Below are positions 1 to 10,209 of a DNA stretch of 64,000 nt, one piece after another; the first letter of the stretch is position 1; the number at the start of each line of letters is the position of its first letter. The notes beneath the pieces were generated by a model. The model worked only from the letters and a program-made list of their open reading frames with translations, was not told the DNA's origin and did no database searches. Position numbers and translations under genes: made by a program. Origin of the DNA: Amyelois transitella (lineage: Eukaryota > Arthropoda > Insecta > Lepidoptera > Pyralidae); assembly GCF_032362555.1 (NCBI RefSeq), contig NC_083513.1:10788001-10852000 (forward strand), written 5' to 3'.

Positions 1-229
1 CGTTCTAAAATATTATTGTGCCGACAATTTGGCCGTGTGGTTTCCAACACTTTAGAATAAAACCACTCCATATCTTTTCAAGACTGTTAGCTCTGTCTAC
101 TCCAGAATGGATATAGACGTGACTATATCATATGTAACAGATGTCACGAAAGTCTTAACATCATTGTTTCATCACATCACTAAGATGTTGTTTTTTATAT
201 TTAAAAACTTTTGTATAAAGAGAACCGCC

Positions 230-400
230 TCCAATCAATATACTCCTTTTTTGAAGTCGGTTAAATATCGAAAACCTTCCCCCAAACACAAACACTTTCC
301 TGAAAACCCCACTAAAATCGGTTCAGCGATAGGCGGATACACATACATACATAAAACCAAACTAAGAACCACCTTTTCTTCAAAGGCGGTTAAAAACAAA
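230..400. repeat. dispersed repeat with 'gaagtcggtt' motif
   Basis: CTCCTTTTTTGAAGTCGGTT, a stretch of gaps, then a TTCAAAGGCGGTTAAAA end. The same pattern recurs at about 13316-13475 and partly near 22968. It explains the open frame at 107-409, which has no other coding sign. Bases 30-140 also hold a decayed SINE-B copy. Confidence 0.5.
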
Positions 401-552
401 TTGAACTGACTTTTGATATAAATTGCTTTAATTGTATTAATTTTTAATTTATATTTTAATATATCTTGTTTTGTTCAACTAAAACGTATGAAACACGTTT
501 TAGTTGAACAAAGTTATTACTGAAAAAAAAAGTAGTAAAAATAAATACTCAC

Positions 553-3500
553 ATAGGAAGACTGCTTGTCACATTTGTCCGTCCCCTTGAAGGCGTTTGG
601 CACATAGTACTTGTCTGGACACTGGTTCACATCTAGGGACATCAAAGCCATTGTCACTGCTACCACGCCCCTGAAACGTGATATATTCGTTTGGGAATCC
701 GGCTCGAAGGACCAATATTTAAGTGCAACTGACAAGTTTTATAAGGTTTAAGAATGTTAAGACATTAACTACTCATTATAGTAAAAATTTAACAATAATT
801 CGATACGAATGGTTTCAATGTAGTCGTTTGACAGATCCGGCTCGAAGGACCGATATTGTAGTAACATGTTAAGAGTAAAAAATTAGAACTTGTCTAAAAT
901 CCTCGCTCAAGTATGTCTAAACAAAACTGACGCGTAAAGGAGTTATTTAACTGTCTCTTAAGAAAATAAATTATTTCAAAAATCCCCCTCCATCCAATCA
1001 CTGAGCAAAATTATAGTTCAAAATACACACTTATACAGCTGAACGTAGCCTTTCAGCCTTTTCAAGACCGTCGGCTCTGTCTACACCGTAAGGGACATAA
1101 GACGAGATTATAAACACACATGTCAATACTCACTTGAATTCCAATTTGACTTTAACACTGTCCCATCCGAAGAATGGCGCTGCGTACGTTATAACCCACT
1201 GTTTCAAATGTCCCTCGCAATCATAATACGGCTGTGTCCAATACCCGTGTTTCAAATTAGCCGCCCTATACGAAGTCGGGTATCTCTCGTATCTCATCAA
1301 ATATTTGCCCAATTCGTCTTCGCGTATTTTCATTTTGAGATAGAATTTCTCTAAGCTGTCGAAGTTAGTTGACCACCGTTGTTTTAAGTGTTGGAACCAT
1401 TGTTTGTTTGTGTATAGTTCCTCTGCAAAAAAAAAAAGATAATTATATTACATTAACTGTTACTAGCAGCTAAGCATACAAAAGCAGTTTGTTTGTTTGT
1501 TTTTAATATCTTCATTGCATATAAATTTACACAGTAACAAGAAAATTGTACATAGTTGTCACCGGAGGTCCCGGGTTCGAATCCCGGCCACGGCATGATG
1601 AGAAACGAACTTTTTCTGGTTGGCCTGGGTCTTGGATGTTTATCTTTACAAAAGTATTTATTATAAAATATAGTATCGTTGAGTTAGTATCTCGTAACAC
1701 AAGTCTCGAACTTACTTCGAGGATAACTCAATCTGTGTAATTTGTCCCGTATATATTTATTTATTTATTTAAATTTGCCGTATGGTTCCCGGCACCATTA
1801 CAAAAACGAATAGGACCACTACATCTCTTTCCCATGGATGTCGTAAAAGGCGACTAAGGAATAGACTTTTAAACTTGGGATTTCTCTTTTAGGCGATGGG
1901 CTAGCAACCTGTCACTATTTGAATCTCAATTCTATCATTAAGCCAAATAGCTGAACGTGGCCATTCAGTCTTTTCAAGACTGTTGTCTCTGGCTACCCCG
2001 CAAGAGACATAGACGTGACAATATGTATGTATGTGCTTTAGAAAAATGTTCACAAAATTATTGAATGAATTTATTTATTTAAGTTAGTAACAAAAGACTA
2101 ATAATATGTTGGTAGTGCTTATTACTATGTAAGAACAAAAAAAAATATATATAATTTAACTTTAAGCATAGTGGCCCCCTGTATCACTCCCCCAGCAACG
2201 GCACACGAATGGTTCACGTATAAGCATTCAAATCTGCCGGCGATCATATCCAAACTTCACATTATTGTTACCTGTCTTATTCAATCGTGCCAAATCCTCC
2301 AGCTTGTATTTCCTGGTGTTCAAAGATGTCTTGTAAGCCATCGGCGCGAAGAATGTCCTGTTTGTGAACTGGTTGCGGTCCCAATATGTTCCTGTAAATT
2401 GTAATTATGTAGTTTAATCTGGAACTTTTTACGCGAAAAACCTCGTTACACCCCATTCCCACGGGAATTAGAAGAAAATTTCGACCAAAAGTTATATTCT
2501 ACTCAATTTATCATATATCTCGTCGTTAATCTAATTACGTTAAGAATGCTTTAATGATGACCAAAATAACTATTCCACGCGGACGAAGCGCACGGGTGCT
2601 AGCTAGTAAAGAGGATATAAGGCAAATGTTATCAATTATTTATGTGATCAAATTAAGGACGTCCTGGTAAAGGGTCAGGTCAAAAGTACCCGAAACCGCC
2701 GAGCTTGCATGAACAGAGTTATGAATGTGGATGAAGCGAAGGAAGTATGCAGAGATCGTGGCAAGTGAAAAGAGGTAGTCTCTGCCCTCCGGGAAAGAGG
2801 CGTGATTTTCATGTATGTAATCAATTATTTCATAGTAAATGTTTATTATGTTACCTGCTGACCATATCTTGGAGTCGCCTAACACGAGTGCCAACGTTTC
2901 ACCAATCATCTGATCCTCAGTGAGAGGTTTGTCTGCAATCCTTTTGCCACTAAACACTTCCGTGGGATCTGACACCTGTGAATATAGGAATGAGATTATA
3001 AATTTACTTTATAGAAAGAAGAAAGAAAGGAGAAAGAAAGAAAGAAGAAAGAAGGAAGAAAGAAAGAAGAAAGAAAGAAGAAAGAAAGAAGAAAGAAGAA
3101 AGAAGAAAGAAGAAAGAAGAAAGAAGAAAGAAGAAAGAAGAAAGAAGAAAGAAAGAAGATAGAAAGAATCTCCATCTCTTTCCCATGGATGTCGTAAAAG
3201 GCGACTTAAAGATAGGCTTACAAACTTGGGATTCTTTTTTAGGCGATGGGCTAGCAACCTGTCACTATTTGAATCTCAATTCTATCATTAAGCCAAATAG
3301 CTGAACGTGGCCACATTCAGTCTTTTCAAGACTGTTGGCTCTGTCTACCCCGCAAGGGAATATAGACGTGACCACATGTATGTACATTTCATAATAATTT
3401 TAGTAATAACAACTATAAAATACCTGCAAGAAAGCGCTGATGAAATTCGCCAACCGCAGCGCCATCTTGGCTTGATTCTCGAACTGTTCCTCGTGACCGT

Positions 3501-6500
3501 ACGCTATATCACCGTTCAGGAACAAATCTGTCTTGTTGTATCTGAGAATAAAGAGTTTCAGTAGAATAGAATAGATTTATTTTCAAAATTGGATACAAGG
3601 TGTCACTTATTGACGTCACATAACTTAAATCTAATTATAACCACTACCGCTTCCAAAACGCATGTTCTACATTTGCGCTTTGGAAGCGGCGGAACAAACT
3701 ACGTTGCAGCATTTTCATCGGACGTCAATTTACAAATATAGATCTCTTAAATCTAAATCGTGGACGAATGCACATTGTCTACATTAAAAATCATGAATGA
3801 ATGTAGAACTAATTATGTCAATAGAAAAGATTATATACACACATATATAAGTGCATCATATATTTGTCCCAGGTGGTAGACCGCCTATAGTCTATTACTG
3901 TACTCATTTTAGTTAAAAATACATACATACATATAATCACATCTTAAAAACTTGCGGGGTAGACAGAGCTAACAGTCTTGGACTGATAGGCCACATTCAG
4001 CTTTTTGGCTTGATGATTGAATTGAGATTCAAATAGTGGCAGGTTGCTAGCCCATCGCCTAAAAGAAGAATCCCAATTTTATAAGCCTATCCCTTAATCA
4101 CATTTTAGGACATCCATGGAAAAGAGAAGGAGTGGTCCTATTCTTATTTCAATTAGTGCCTGGAACCACCCTACTACACTCTTACCTGCCAGTGTGTCAA
4201 TGTCAATGTCAAAGTCAATAAAAAAAAATCACTCACTTAGAACAATTGTGCGGCTTGACGCCCCTGATAAAGTTCAACATCTCGTAGACGTTAACTTTCT
4301 CCGTGTGGAGCGCGGCCGGACCCGAGGTGGCGAGAAGGAGTGGTCCTATTCTTATTTCAGTTAGTGTCTGGAACCACCCTACAATCTCTCTTGCCAGTGT
4401 GTCAATGTCAATGTCAAAGTCAATAAAAAAAGTCACTCACTTAGAACAGTTGTGCGGCTGGACGCCCCTGATAAAGTTCAACATCTCGTAGACGTTAACT
4501 TTCTCCGTATGGAGCGCGGCCGGGCCCCGAGGTGGCGAGGAGTGGTCCTATTCTTATTTCAATTAGTGCCTGGAACCACCCTACACTCTCTCTTGCCAGT
4601 GTGTCAATGTTAATGTCAAAGTCAATAAAAAAAAAAAGTCACTCACTTAGAACAGTTGTGCGGCTGGACGCCCCTGATAAAGTTCAACATCTCGTAGACG
4701 TTAACTTTCTCCGTGTGGGCGCGGCGGGGCCCGAGATGGCGAGAAGGAGTGGTCCTATTCTTATTTCAGTTAGTGCCTGGAACCACCCTACACTCTCTCT
4801 TGCCAGTGTGTCAATGTCAATGTCAAAGTCAATAAAAAAAAATCACTCACTTAGAACAGTTGTGCGGCTGGACGCCCCTGATAAAGTTCAACATCTCGTA
4901 GACGTTAAGTTTCTCCGTGTGGGCGCGGCGGGGCCCGAGGTGGCGAGAAGGAGTGGTCCCATTCTTATTTCAGTTAGTGCCGGGAACCACCCTACACTCT
5001 TACCTGCTAGTGTGTCAATGTCACTGTCAATGTCAATAAAATAAAAAAATCACTCACTTAGAACAATTGTGCGGCTGGAAGCTCCTGATAAAGTTCAAAT
5101 AAAAAAAAAATACACTTACTTAGAACAATTGTGCGGCTGGACGCCCCTGATAAAGTTCAGCATCTCGTAGACGTTAACTTTCTCCGTGTGGAGAGCGGCG
5201 GGGCCCGAGGTGGCGTTCACGTACTCCGAGTACTGGTCGAGGTACAGGGCGCGGATGAACGGGTGGGCCTTCTCCCATTTCACGGGCAAGAGTTGGATCC
5301 CTGGGGACAAAAAATATGTATATAATAGGTATATATAAAAAGAGAATAGGACAACTCCATTTCTTTCTCATGGATGTTGTAAAAGGCGACTAAGGTAACT
5401 TTTCAAAAAAGGTTTCCGTCTGAATTTCTGTGTATGTAGCTGCGTACTAGTGTAGTTTGTTCCGCCGCTGCTTCTACACATGCGCTTTGGAAGCGGTAGT
5501 AGTTATTATTAGATTTAAGGATGTGACGTCAAAAAGTGATACTTTGTGTTGTATACAATTTTTAAAATAACTATACTATTCTATTTCCCTACCCTGCAAG
5601 ACCTGAGTTGTCAACTCCACAATCTCAGAAATTCTTAGAAAGCATTAAAATATTTATTTCAAAACTAGCTATTGCACTACTTAACCTACTGTTGGCAATT
5701 TTCGAAAATGTGCCCAATGTTGGAAACCTTCGGGAGGTTAATTCTATGTTCGTATCAAAGGGTATAGCCGGATAAGTATGACGATCTGGCCTCCAAATGA
5801 GAACCTTTATCGAAACTTATGTTCTAATATCGCCTTGATGTACAAACACAATTTATGTACTTTTCGCGGCCAGCTTTCGCTTTGACCTTGAGATATGGGA
5901 AAAAATAATCGCACGCATGACTTTTATTCAAAGTCATATATCTCAAAAATTAATTACGCTAGAGAGATGAGACCAACGCGAGTTTTTAGATTACATTGCA
6001 GAGTATATCATATATTATTTTCAAATTTTTAGAGTATATTTATATATAAAAAAAAATTAAAAAATAAGTAAATCATAATTTTTTTTTCATGTTCTCTGAG
6101 ACTTACAATCACGAAAATAATATATGTTATGCTCCTTTACGTGCTCTATTACTCATAAAAATTTGGTAAAAAAAAAGTTGGTGCAACACTTTGTAAAAAA
6201 AAAAAATTTGATTAGCGCCTTCTACTATACCCTTGTTCTATAAGGCCTACATTACATTTTATTCATTTTTTCGAAGTGTTGCACCAACTTGATTTTATTC
6301 ACAGGCTCGTATCAATTTTCACAGGCTTTATCTTACTTGGCCGAAATAATGGACGATCAAAATAATCTTTTAGTACAATATGTGAAATCAGCATCTAATA
6401 TCATTAAAGCAGAAGTAAAATCAAGGCATATAAATAGTATTGTAATCATTACCATCGGAAATATAGTGAATGTAAATACGATAGACTTTACTATTTATAT

Positions 6501-9500
6501 GCCTTGATTTTACTTCTGCTTTAATGATATTAGATGCTGATTTCACATATTGTACTAAAAGATTATTTTGATCGTCCATTATTTCGGCCAAGTAAGATAA
6601 AGCCTGTGAAAATTGATACGAGCCTGTGAATAAATTCAAGTTGGTGCAACACTTCGAAAAAATGAATAAAATGTAATGTAGGCCTTATAGAACAAGGGTA
6701 TAGTAGAAGGCGCTAATCAAATTTTTTTTTTTTACAAAGTGTTGCACCAACTTTTTTTTTACCAAATTTTTATGAGTAATAGAGCACGTAAAGGAGCATA
6801 ACATATATTATTTTCGTGATTGTAAGTCTCAGAGAACATGAAAAAAAAATTATGATTTACTTATTTTTTAATTTTTTTTATATATAAATATACTCTAAAA
6901 ATTTGAAAATAATATATGATATACTCTGCAATGTAATCTAAAAACTCGCGTTGGTCTCATCTCTCTAGCGTAATTAATTTTTGAAATATATGACTTTGAA
7001 TAAAAGTCATGCGTGCGATTATTTTTTCCCATATCTCAAGGTCAAAGCGAAAGCTGGCCGCGAAAAGTACATAAATTGTGTTTGTACATCAAGGCGATAT
7101 TAGAACATAAGTTTCGATAAAGGTTCTCATTTGGAGGCCAGATCGTCATACTTATCCGGCTATACCCTTTAGTAGAACCTGATCGAACAGTTTTTGAGTT
7201 TATTCATTATTTGTTTAAAACGAACACAAATCGTCTTTCCTCATAAAATCAGTATGGATAATAAAATAATAGGGCAGGAACAAATTCAGAAAAATGTACT
7301 CACAACCAATCTCTTTGCAGTCAAAGTTGTTATAATACTGATCGGAAGTGGCTCTCTCTATGATCTCTCCTAAATATGGCCTCCGTACAATACTCGGCAG
7401 CCTGTACCCGGGGGCGCAGCGACACTGGTAGCCGCCGCGGCGGAAGCCCCAACCGTGGATTGGTTCGCACTGAAATAAAAAGCCATTTATTACGTATACT
7501 AGCTGTGCCCGCGACTTCGTCCGCGTGGAATGGTTATTTCGGGCATCATTGAAGCCCTCAAGGATGAATAATGTCCCCTGTCTTTTTTTTTTTTACATTT
7601 TCCATTATTTCTTCGCTCGTCATAGTTGCAGCGTGATGTTATATAGCCTAAAGCCTTCCTCGATAAATGGTCTATTGAACACAAAAATAATTTTTCAATC
7701 TGCTCCTTACCTCGGTAGTTTCAACTTTACATCGAGCAGTAGATGCAAATCTATTGGGCCAATCATTCCCCTTACTAGGCGGACATTGGTTTATATCTAT
7801 TCGATCAAAATCCATCTCCATTACTACAGTAGCTGTGTACCTAAAAGAGAACGTGAAAAATATTTAAATCTTCTCAAGGGTTGGGTATCCTGCAAAAATT
7901 GCGGAGGTCTGATGGGAGTCGCTTCATGTAAAAAACACCAGGTTCCATGAATAAAGGGATACCCCAGACTCCACTCCACAGGGGTGAGAATGCAGACAAG
8001 AGTAACTTAATCTGGTTACATCTTAAACTTTCTGGAAGAGCTCTTTGTCCATGATCCTGGAATGTATAAATCTGGTTTTGTTGGGTGCTTTAATTAAGCT
8101 CATAATGTCACTACATTACTTAGAAATAGATTCGTGGGTTAGTTGAGATTCAAACATGTTGTCTCTCACTTACAAGTCGACCTTAACCACTCAGCAACCA
8201 TAAGAATAGAACATAAAGATTTATTTTCGAAATTGTTATTGAATAGAAGGTATCACTTATTGATATCATTCTGAAAAGCTACTAACTGTTTCACTCAGTA
8301 TTTTCCCTGATTGAAATCTATTGTAATATACTTACGTAGGGTACTCAATGTGTCTGAATTGTGTGTGGCGAGGGAAGATGTCTACAACCGGACTCACAGC
8401 CCCAACAAGCCACTTGTTCAGTCTCCCGCAGTCAAAGTAAGGCCGTGTCCAGTTCACGGGACCGGGAACCTAGAAATTGTTATTAAAAAACTGAAGTCTG
8501 ACTGACCAGGTCATCTTCACTGCACACACTTTCAGAACATTCTTATCCTGATATGGAATAAAAATTTTAAATCAACTAAATCAACCTGACCTTGTGTTTT
8601 AGAGACAAAAAAAACATCAGATTTTTATTTTAGATTATCGCCCAGCGCCCAACATTCATTTTAACATGATTTGAAACATCCAAGATTTAGGTGCATGTGC
8701 GTATTAAATACCTTTCTTATTAAAAAATATGCAACAAATATTTTTAGATCATTCAGTGCTTATTAATTCATCATAAAATGTTGCTTCTACCATATTAAGC
8801 TATGTTTAGTATAAATAACACAATTATGACTTAAATCAACTGTCTAAGATTCTGATTTCTATAAAGTAATTATAATAATGCCTTTGTATATTTTGCTATA
8901 CTGATTTACGGTTATTTTGTGTACTTTTGTATGTACAATAAATATATGTATTAAAAACAAACCAACAAGTATGTTTATGAAGCTTCTTTAACTGAATGAG
9001 AAACAAAGAGTAGTTTTATTACATTTTCCTGATTACCTCATCATTGCCTGGTGGTCCGTGGAAAGTAAAGGTTTCATTTGTATTATTAGCATATCTGATC
9101 TCTACTTGGTATGTTGTCTTGGTATCATGTCTTTTGTCCACTTTGTCTGGCAGCCATTTATGATACCACTCGTTTATTCTATAAAAATCTGACGTATAAT
9201 CTTTGGAAAGGCTGTCAGGGTCAAATGCACCTAAATCGTCAATGTGAAAAGTATTTAGTGTGGATATCTTCTGAAGATGAACGGGATCATTGAAATCATC
9301 TGCTCGGTAAGCCCTAGGGGCGAATCTCAGCATTGTCTTGTTGAAGAAGCCTCTGTATGAGGATGTATAGGACATGTTTGGGGAGAAATATATAGCACTG
9401 GCGTTGATATAGGGATTAGCTGCAATGTCTGCCACTGACGAAAGGAAATAATACATCATACCAGGGTCATATGTGTCGTTTATGGCTGGCCGAATAAACC

Positions 9501-9810
9501 GGGATTGGAGGATGTAGCTCCAGAAAAATGCCCGATTCATAGCCATATTGTGCAAGTGAAGCATCGCCGTTCGGTTAGGAAAAACAGGGTTGATATTGAT
9601 CTCTTTGACATCAGGATGGTGAGATACTGTGTCGTCTGGCAAATACAGATCATCCAAATGACTTATGTAACAGTTATCGGCACTAATTTTATTCATTTTG
9701 CCTCTAATTTCATCAAATGCATCTCGTATCTGCCATTCATATTGGCCGGCCACACCCCATAATAAAGCGCAGAGTGATACGAAAAGTAAGGCACAATTTA
9801 TTCTATCCAT
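553..9810 (-). CDS. GPR158/GPR179-like orphan class C GPCR, extracellular part (ten coding exons, 3' end outside window)
   Basis: Exons in transcript order: 9810-9037, 8469-8336, 7840-7711, 7469-7304, 5300-5120, 3541-3424, 2975-2855, 2391-2272, 1422-1134, 670-553. They give 717 residues in one frame; the gene continues past base 1. Residues 1-22 are a signal peptide (MDRINCALLF start, hydrophobic core). Two similar modules follow: WTRPYFDC at about 265-272 with DINQCP at about 318-323, then WTQPYYDC at about 643-650 with DVNQCP at about 691-696. An EGF-like stretch (CEPIHGWGFRRGGYQCRC, 347-364) ends the first module. Many N-x-S/T sites fit an extracellular protein. From family knowledge, this Cache-plus-EGF ectodomain is that of GPR158/GPR179 and insect homologues such as Drosophila CG31760. 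No membrane segment lies in the window, so the GPCR part is inferred. Exon 5 has decayed partial copies downstream. Confidence 0.82.
1546..1770 (+). repeat. tRNA-derived SINE (SINE-A), head truncated
   Basis: Box-B-like GGTTCGAATCC lies inside the head, followed by a body ending TTGTCCCGTATATATTTA and a TTTA-rich tail. The tRNA-like part is incomplete and cannot be a functional tRNA gene. Confidence 0.75.
1776..2033 (+). repeat. SINE-B retroposon copy
   Basis: Near full-length: TGCCGTATGGTTCCCGGCAC at the 5' end, the TCGTAAAAGGCGACTAAGG core, and an ATGTATGT tail. It lies in the receptor intron between exons 8 and 9. Confidence 0.75.
2649..2822 (+). repeat. LINE-C 3' fragment
   Basis: Matches the end of a reverse-transcriptase ORF ([17 protein letters not shown] in translation) followed by GAGGCGTGATTTTCATGTAT. 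It lies just downstream, in transcript order, of receptor exon 7. Confidence 0.7.
3014..3170. repeat. GAAA/GAA purine-rich microsatellite
   Basis: About 155 bases of (GAAA)n and (GAAGAAA)n on the plus strand, abutting a 5'-truncated SINE-B. Open frames through it encode only K/R/E or the reverse S/F/L and are not genes. Confidence 0.95.
3170..3387 (+). repeat. SINE-B, 5' truncated
   Basis: Begins within CCATCTCTTTCCCATGG and runs to the ATGTATGT tail. It ends about 36 bases from receptor exon 6. Confidence 0.7.
3560..3790. repeat. dispersed repeat with 'gctttggaagcggc' core
   Basis: Contains ATTTTCAAAATTGGATACAA and TGCGCTTTGGAAGCGGCGG. Other copies lie at about 5440-5590, 28840-29335 (interrupted) and 47030-47110. 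It may be a short retroposon; family not recognised. Confidence 0.55.
3920..4180 (-). repeat. SINE-B copy (antisense)
   Basis: Reverse-complement SINE-B starting from its ATGT tail at 3920. Its far end, the GTGGTCCTATTCTTATTTCA segment, has been caught up in the tandem array of receptor exon 5 fragments that follows. Confidence 0.65.
4132..5100 (-). repeat. tandem array of partial copies of receptor exon 5 with its splice donor
   Basis: The marker GTGGTCCTATTCTTATTTCA occurs at 4132, 4340, 4542 and 4749, and once with one change at 4953, so units are 202-208 bp. Each unit contains the last ~30 codons of exon 5 in reverse (KVNVYEMLNFIRG in translation) ending in CTAA|GTGAGT, plus a SINE-B end and a poly(A)-like stretch. 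A shorter fifth exon fragment ends near 5100, next to the authentic exon at 5120-5300. No copy has the exon's 5' half or its acceptor, so they are probably intronic debris. Confidence 0.85.
5757..7170. mobile_element. near-perfect 1.4 kb palindrome (foldback element) in receptor intron 4
   Basis: Left arm 5757-6439 and right arm 6489-7170 are reverse complements with only a few mismatches, around a 49 bp loop (6440-6488). The outer ends read AAAGGGTATAG / CTATACCCTTT. A similar CTATACCCTTG lies inside each arm (left arm near 6226-6236), so each arm may itself hold a ~480 bp TIR element plus a ~200 bp inner piece. The inner piece encodes YQFSQALSYLAEIMDDQN and IKAEVKSRHINSK. Read from the right arm the frame continues into the loop (VYRIYIHYI), so the right arm looks like the original. 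No matching target duplication was found. Confidence 0.85.
7498..7690 (-). repeat. Helitron-like short element, family D (antisense)
   Basis: Reverse copy beginning CTAGCTGTGCCCGCGACTTC and containing GCCTAAAGCCTTCCTCGATA. It lies between receptor exons 3 and 4, ending about 20 bases from exon 3. Confidence 0.6.
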
Positions 9811-9828
9811 CTTGATTGCTCAGCCGCA
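9811..9828 (-). other. 5' UTR start of receptor coding exon 1, with splice acceptor
   Basis: On the minus strand the 18 bases before the ATG follow a good acceptor (TTGTTTTACAG). This implies an upstream non-coding exon and places the true promoter further right, between here and mRpL1 or beyond. Confidence 0.5.
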
Positions 9829-10026
9829 ACTGTAAAACAACACTTATCCAGTAAATATTAATTCATTTTCTTTCCAAACTTATTAATATTTTATAAAAAC
9901 AAAAATCACTCTTGAAGCGTTTGTTTTGGTAAGATTTGATTGATGAATGAATGAAATTTTGATTTCGGTTTGAAAATGAATGAATGACCATTGAATGATA
10001 ACATTTGAAGTCATAGAGACGCACGT

Positions 10027-10034
10027 AATCGATA
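10027..10034. promoter_or_regulatory. DRE-like motif between the receptor gene and mRpL1
   Basis: AATCGATA matches seven of eight bases of the insect DNA-replication-related element TATCGATA, about 180 bases upstream of the mRpL1 start codon. DRE is common in housekeeping promoters of flies. A single short match in AT-rich DNA is weak evidence. Confidence 0.3.
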
Positions 10035-10209
10035 TAATTTAACCGAAAAACTGTCAAAATTATAAAATAGAAAAATAAATGTCAGAGCGTTTTGTCTATG
10101 GATAACCTCAAATTTAATTGTAGGAAAATAAAAATAGAGAATTCAATTATAAATTGTTGTGAATTGTACAAATTTGCTTTCAAATAAAGCTATATTATTA
10201 CTAAAATAA

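Noticed and set aside
3004-3257. Several overlapping open frames on both strands rich in K/E/R or S/F/L
   Set aside because: They only translate the GAAA/GAA microsatellite and adjoining SINE-B.
4116-5044. Plus-strand open frames through the receptor exon 5 array (up to 170 codons)
   Set aside because: They are antisense to the exon copies; no family resemblance or splice context.
6289-6639. Two mirror-image genes encoding YQFSQALSYLAEIMDDQN
   Set aside because: Short, arise from both arms of the palindrome, and have no start or splice context; treated as a captured fragment.
7525-7950. 141-codon plus-strand frame
   Set aside because: Runs antisense across a Helitron-like element and receptor exon 3; the exon on the minus strand has clear GT/AG and homology.
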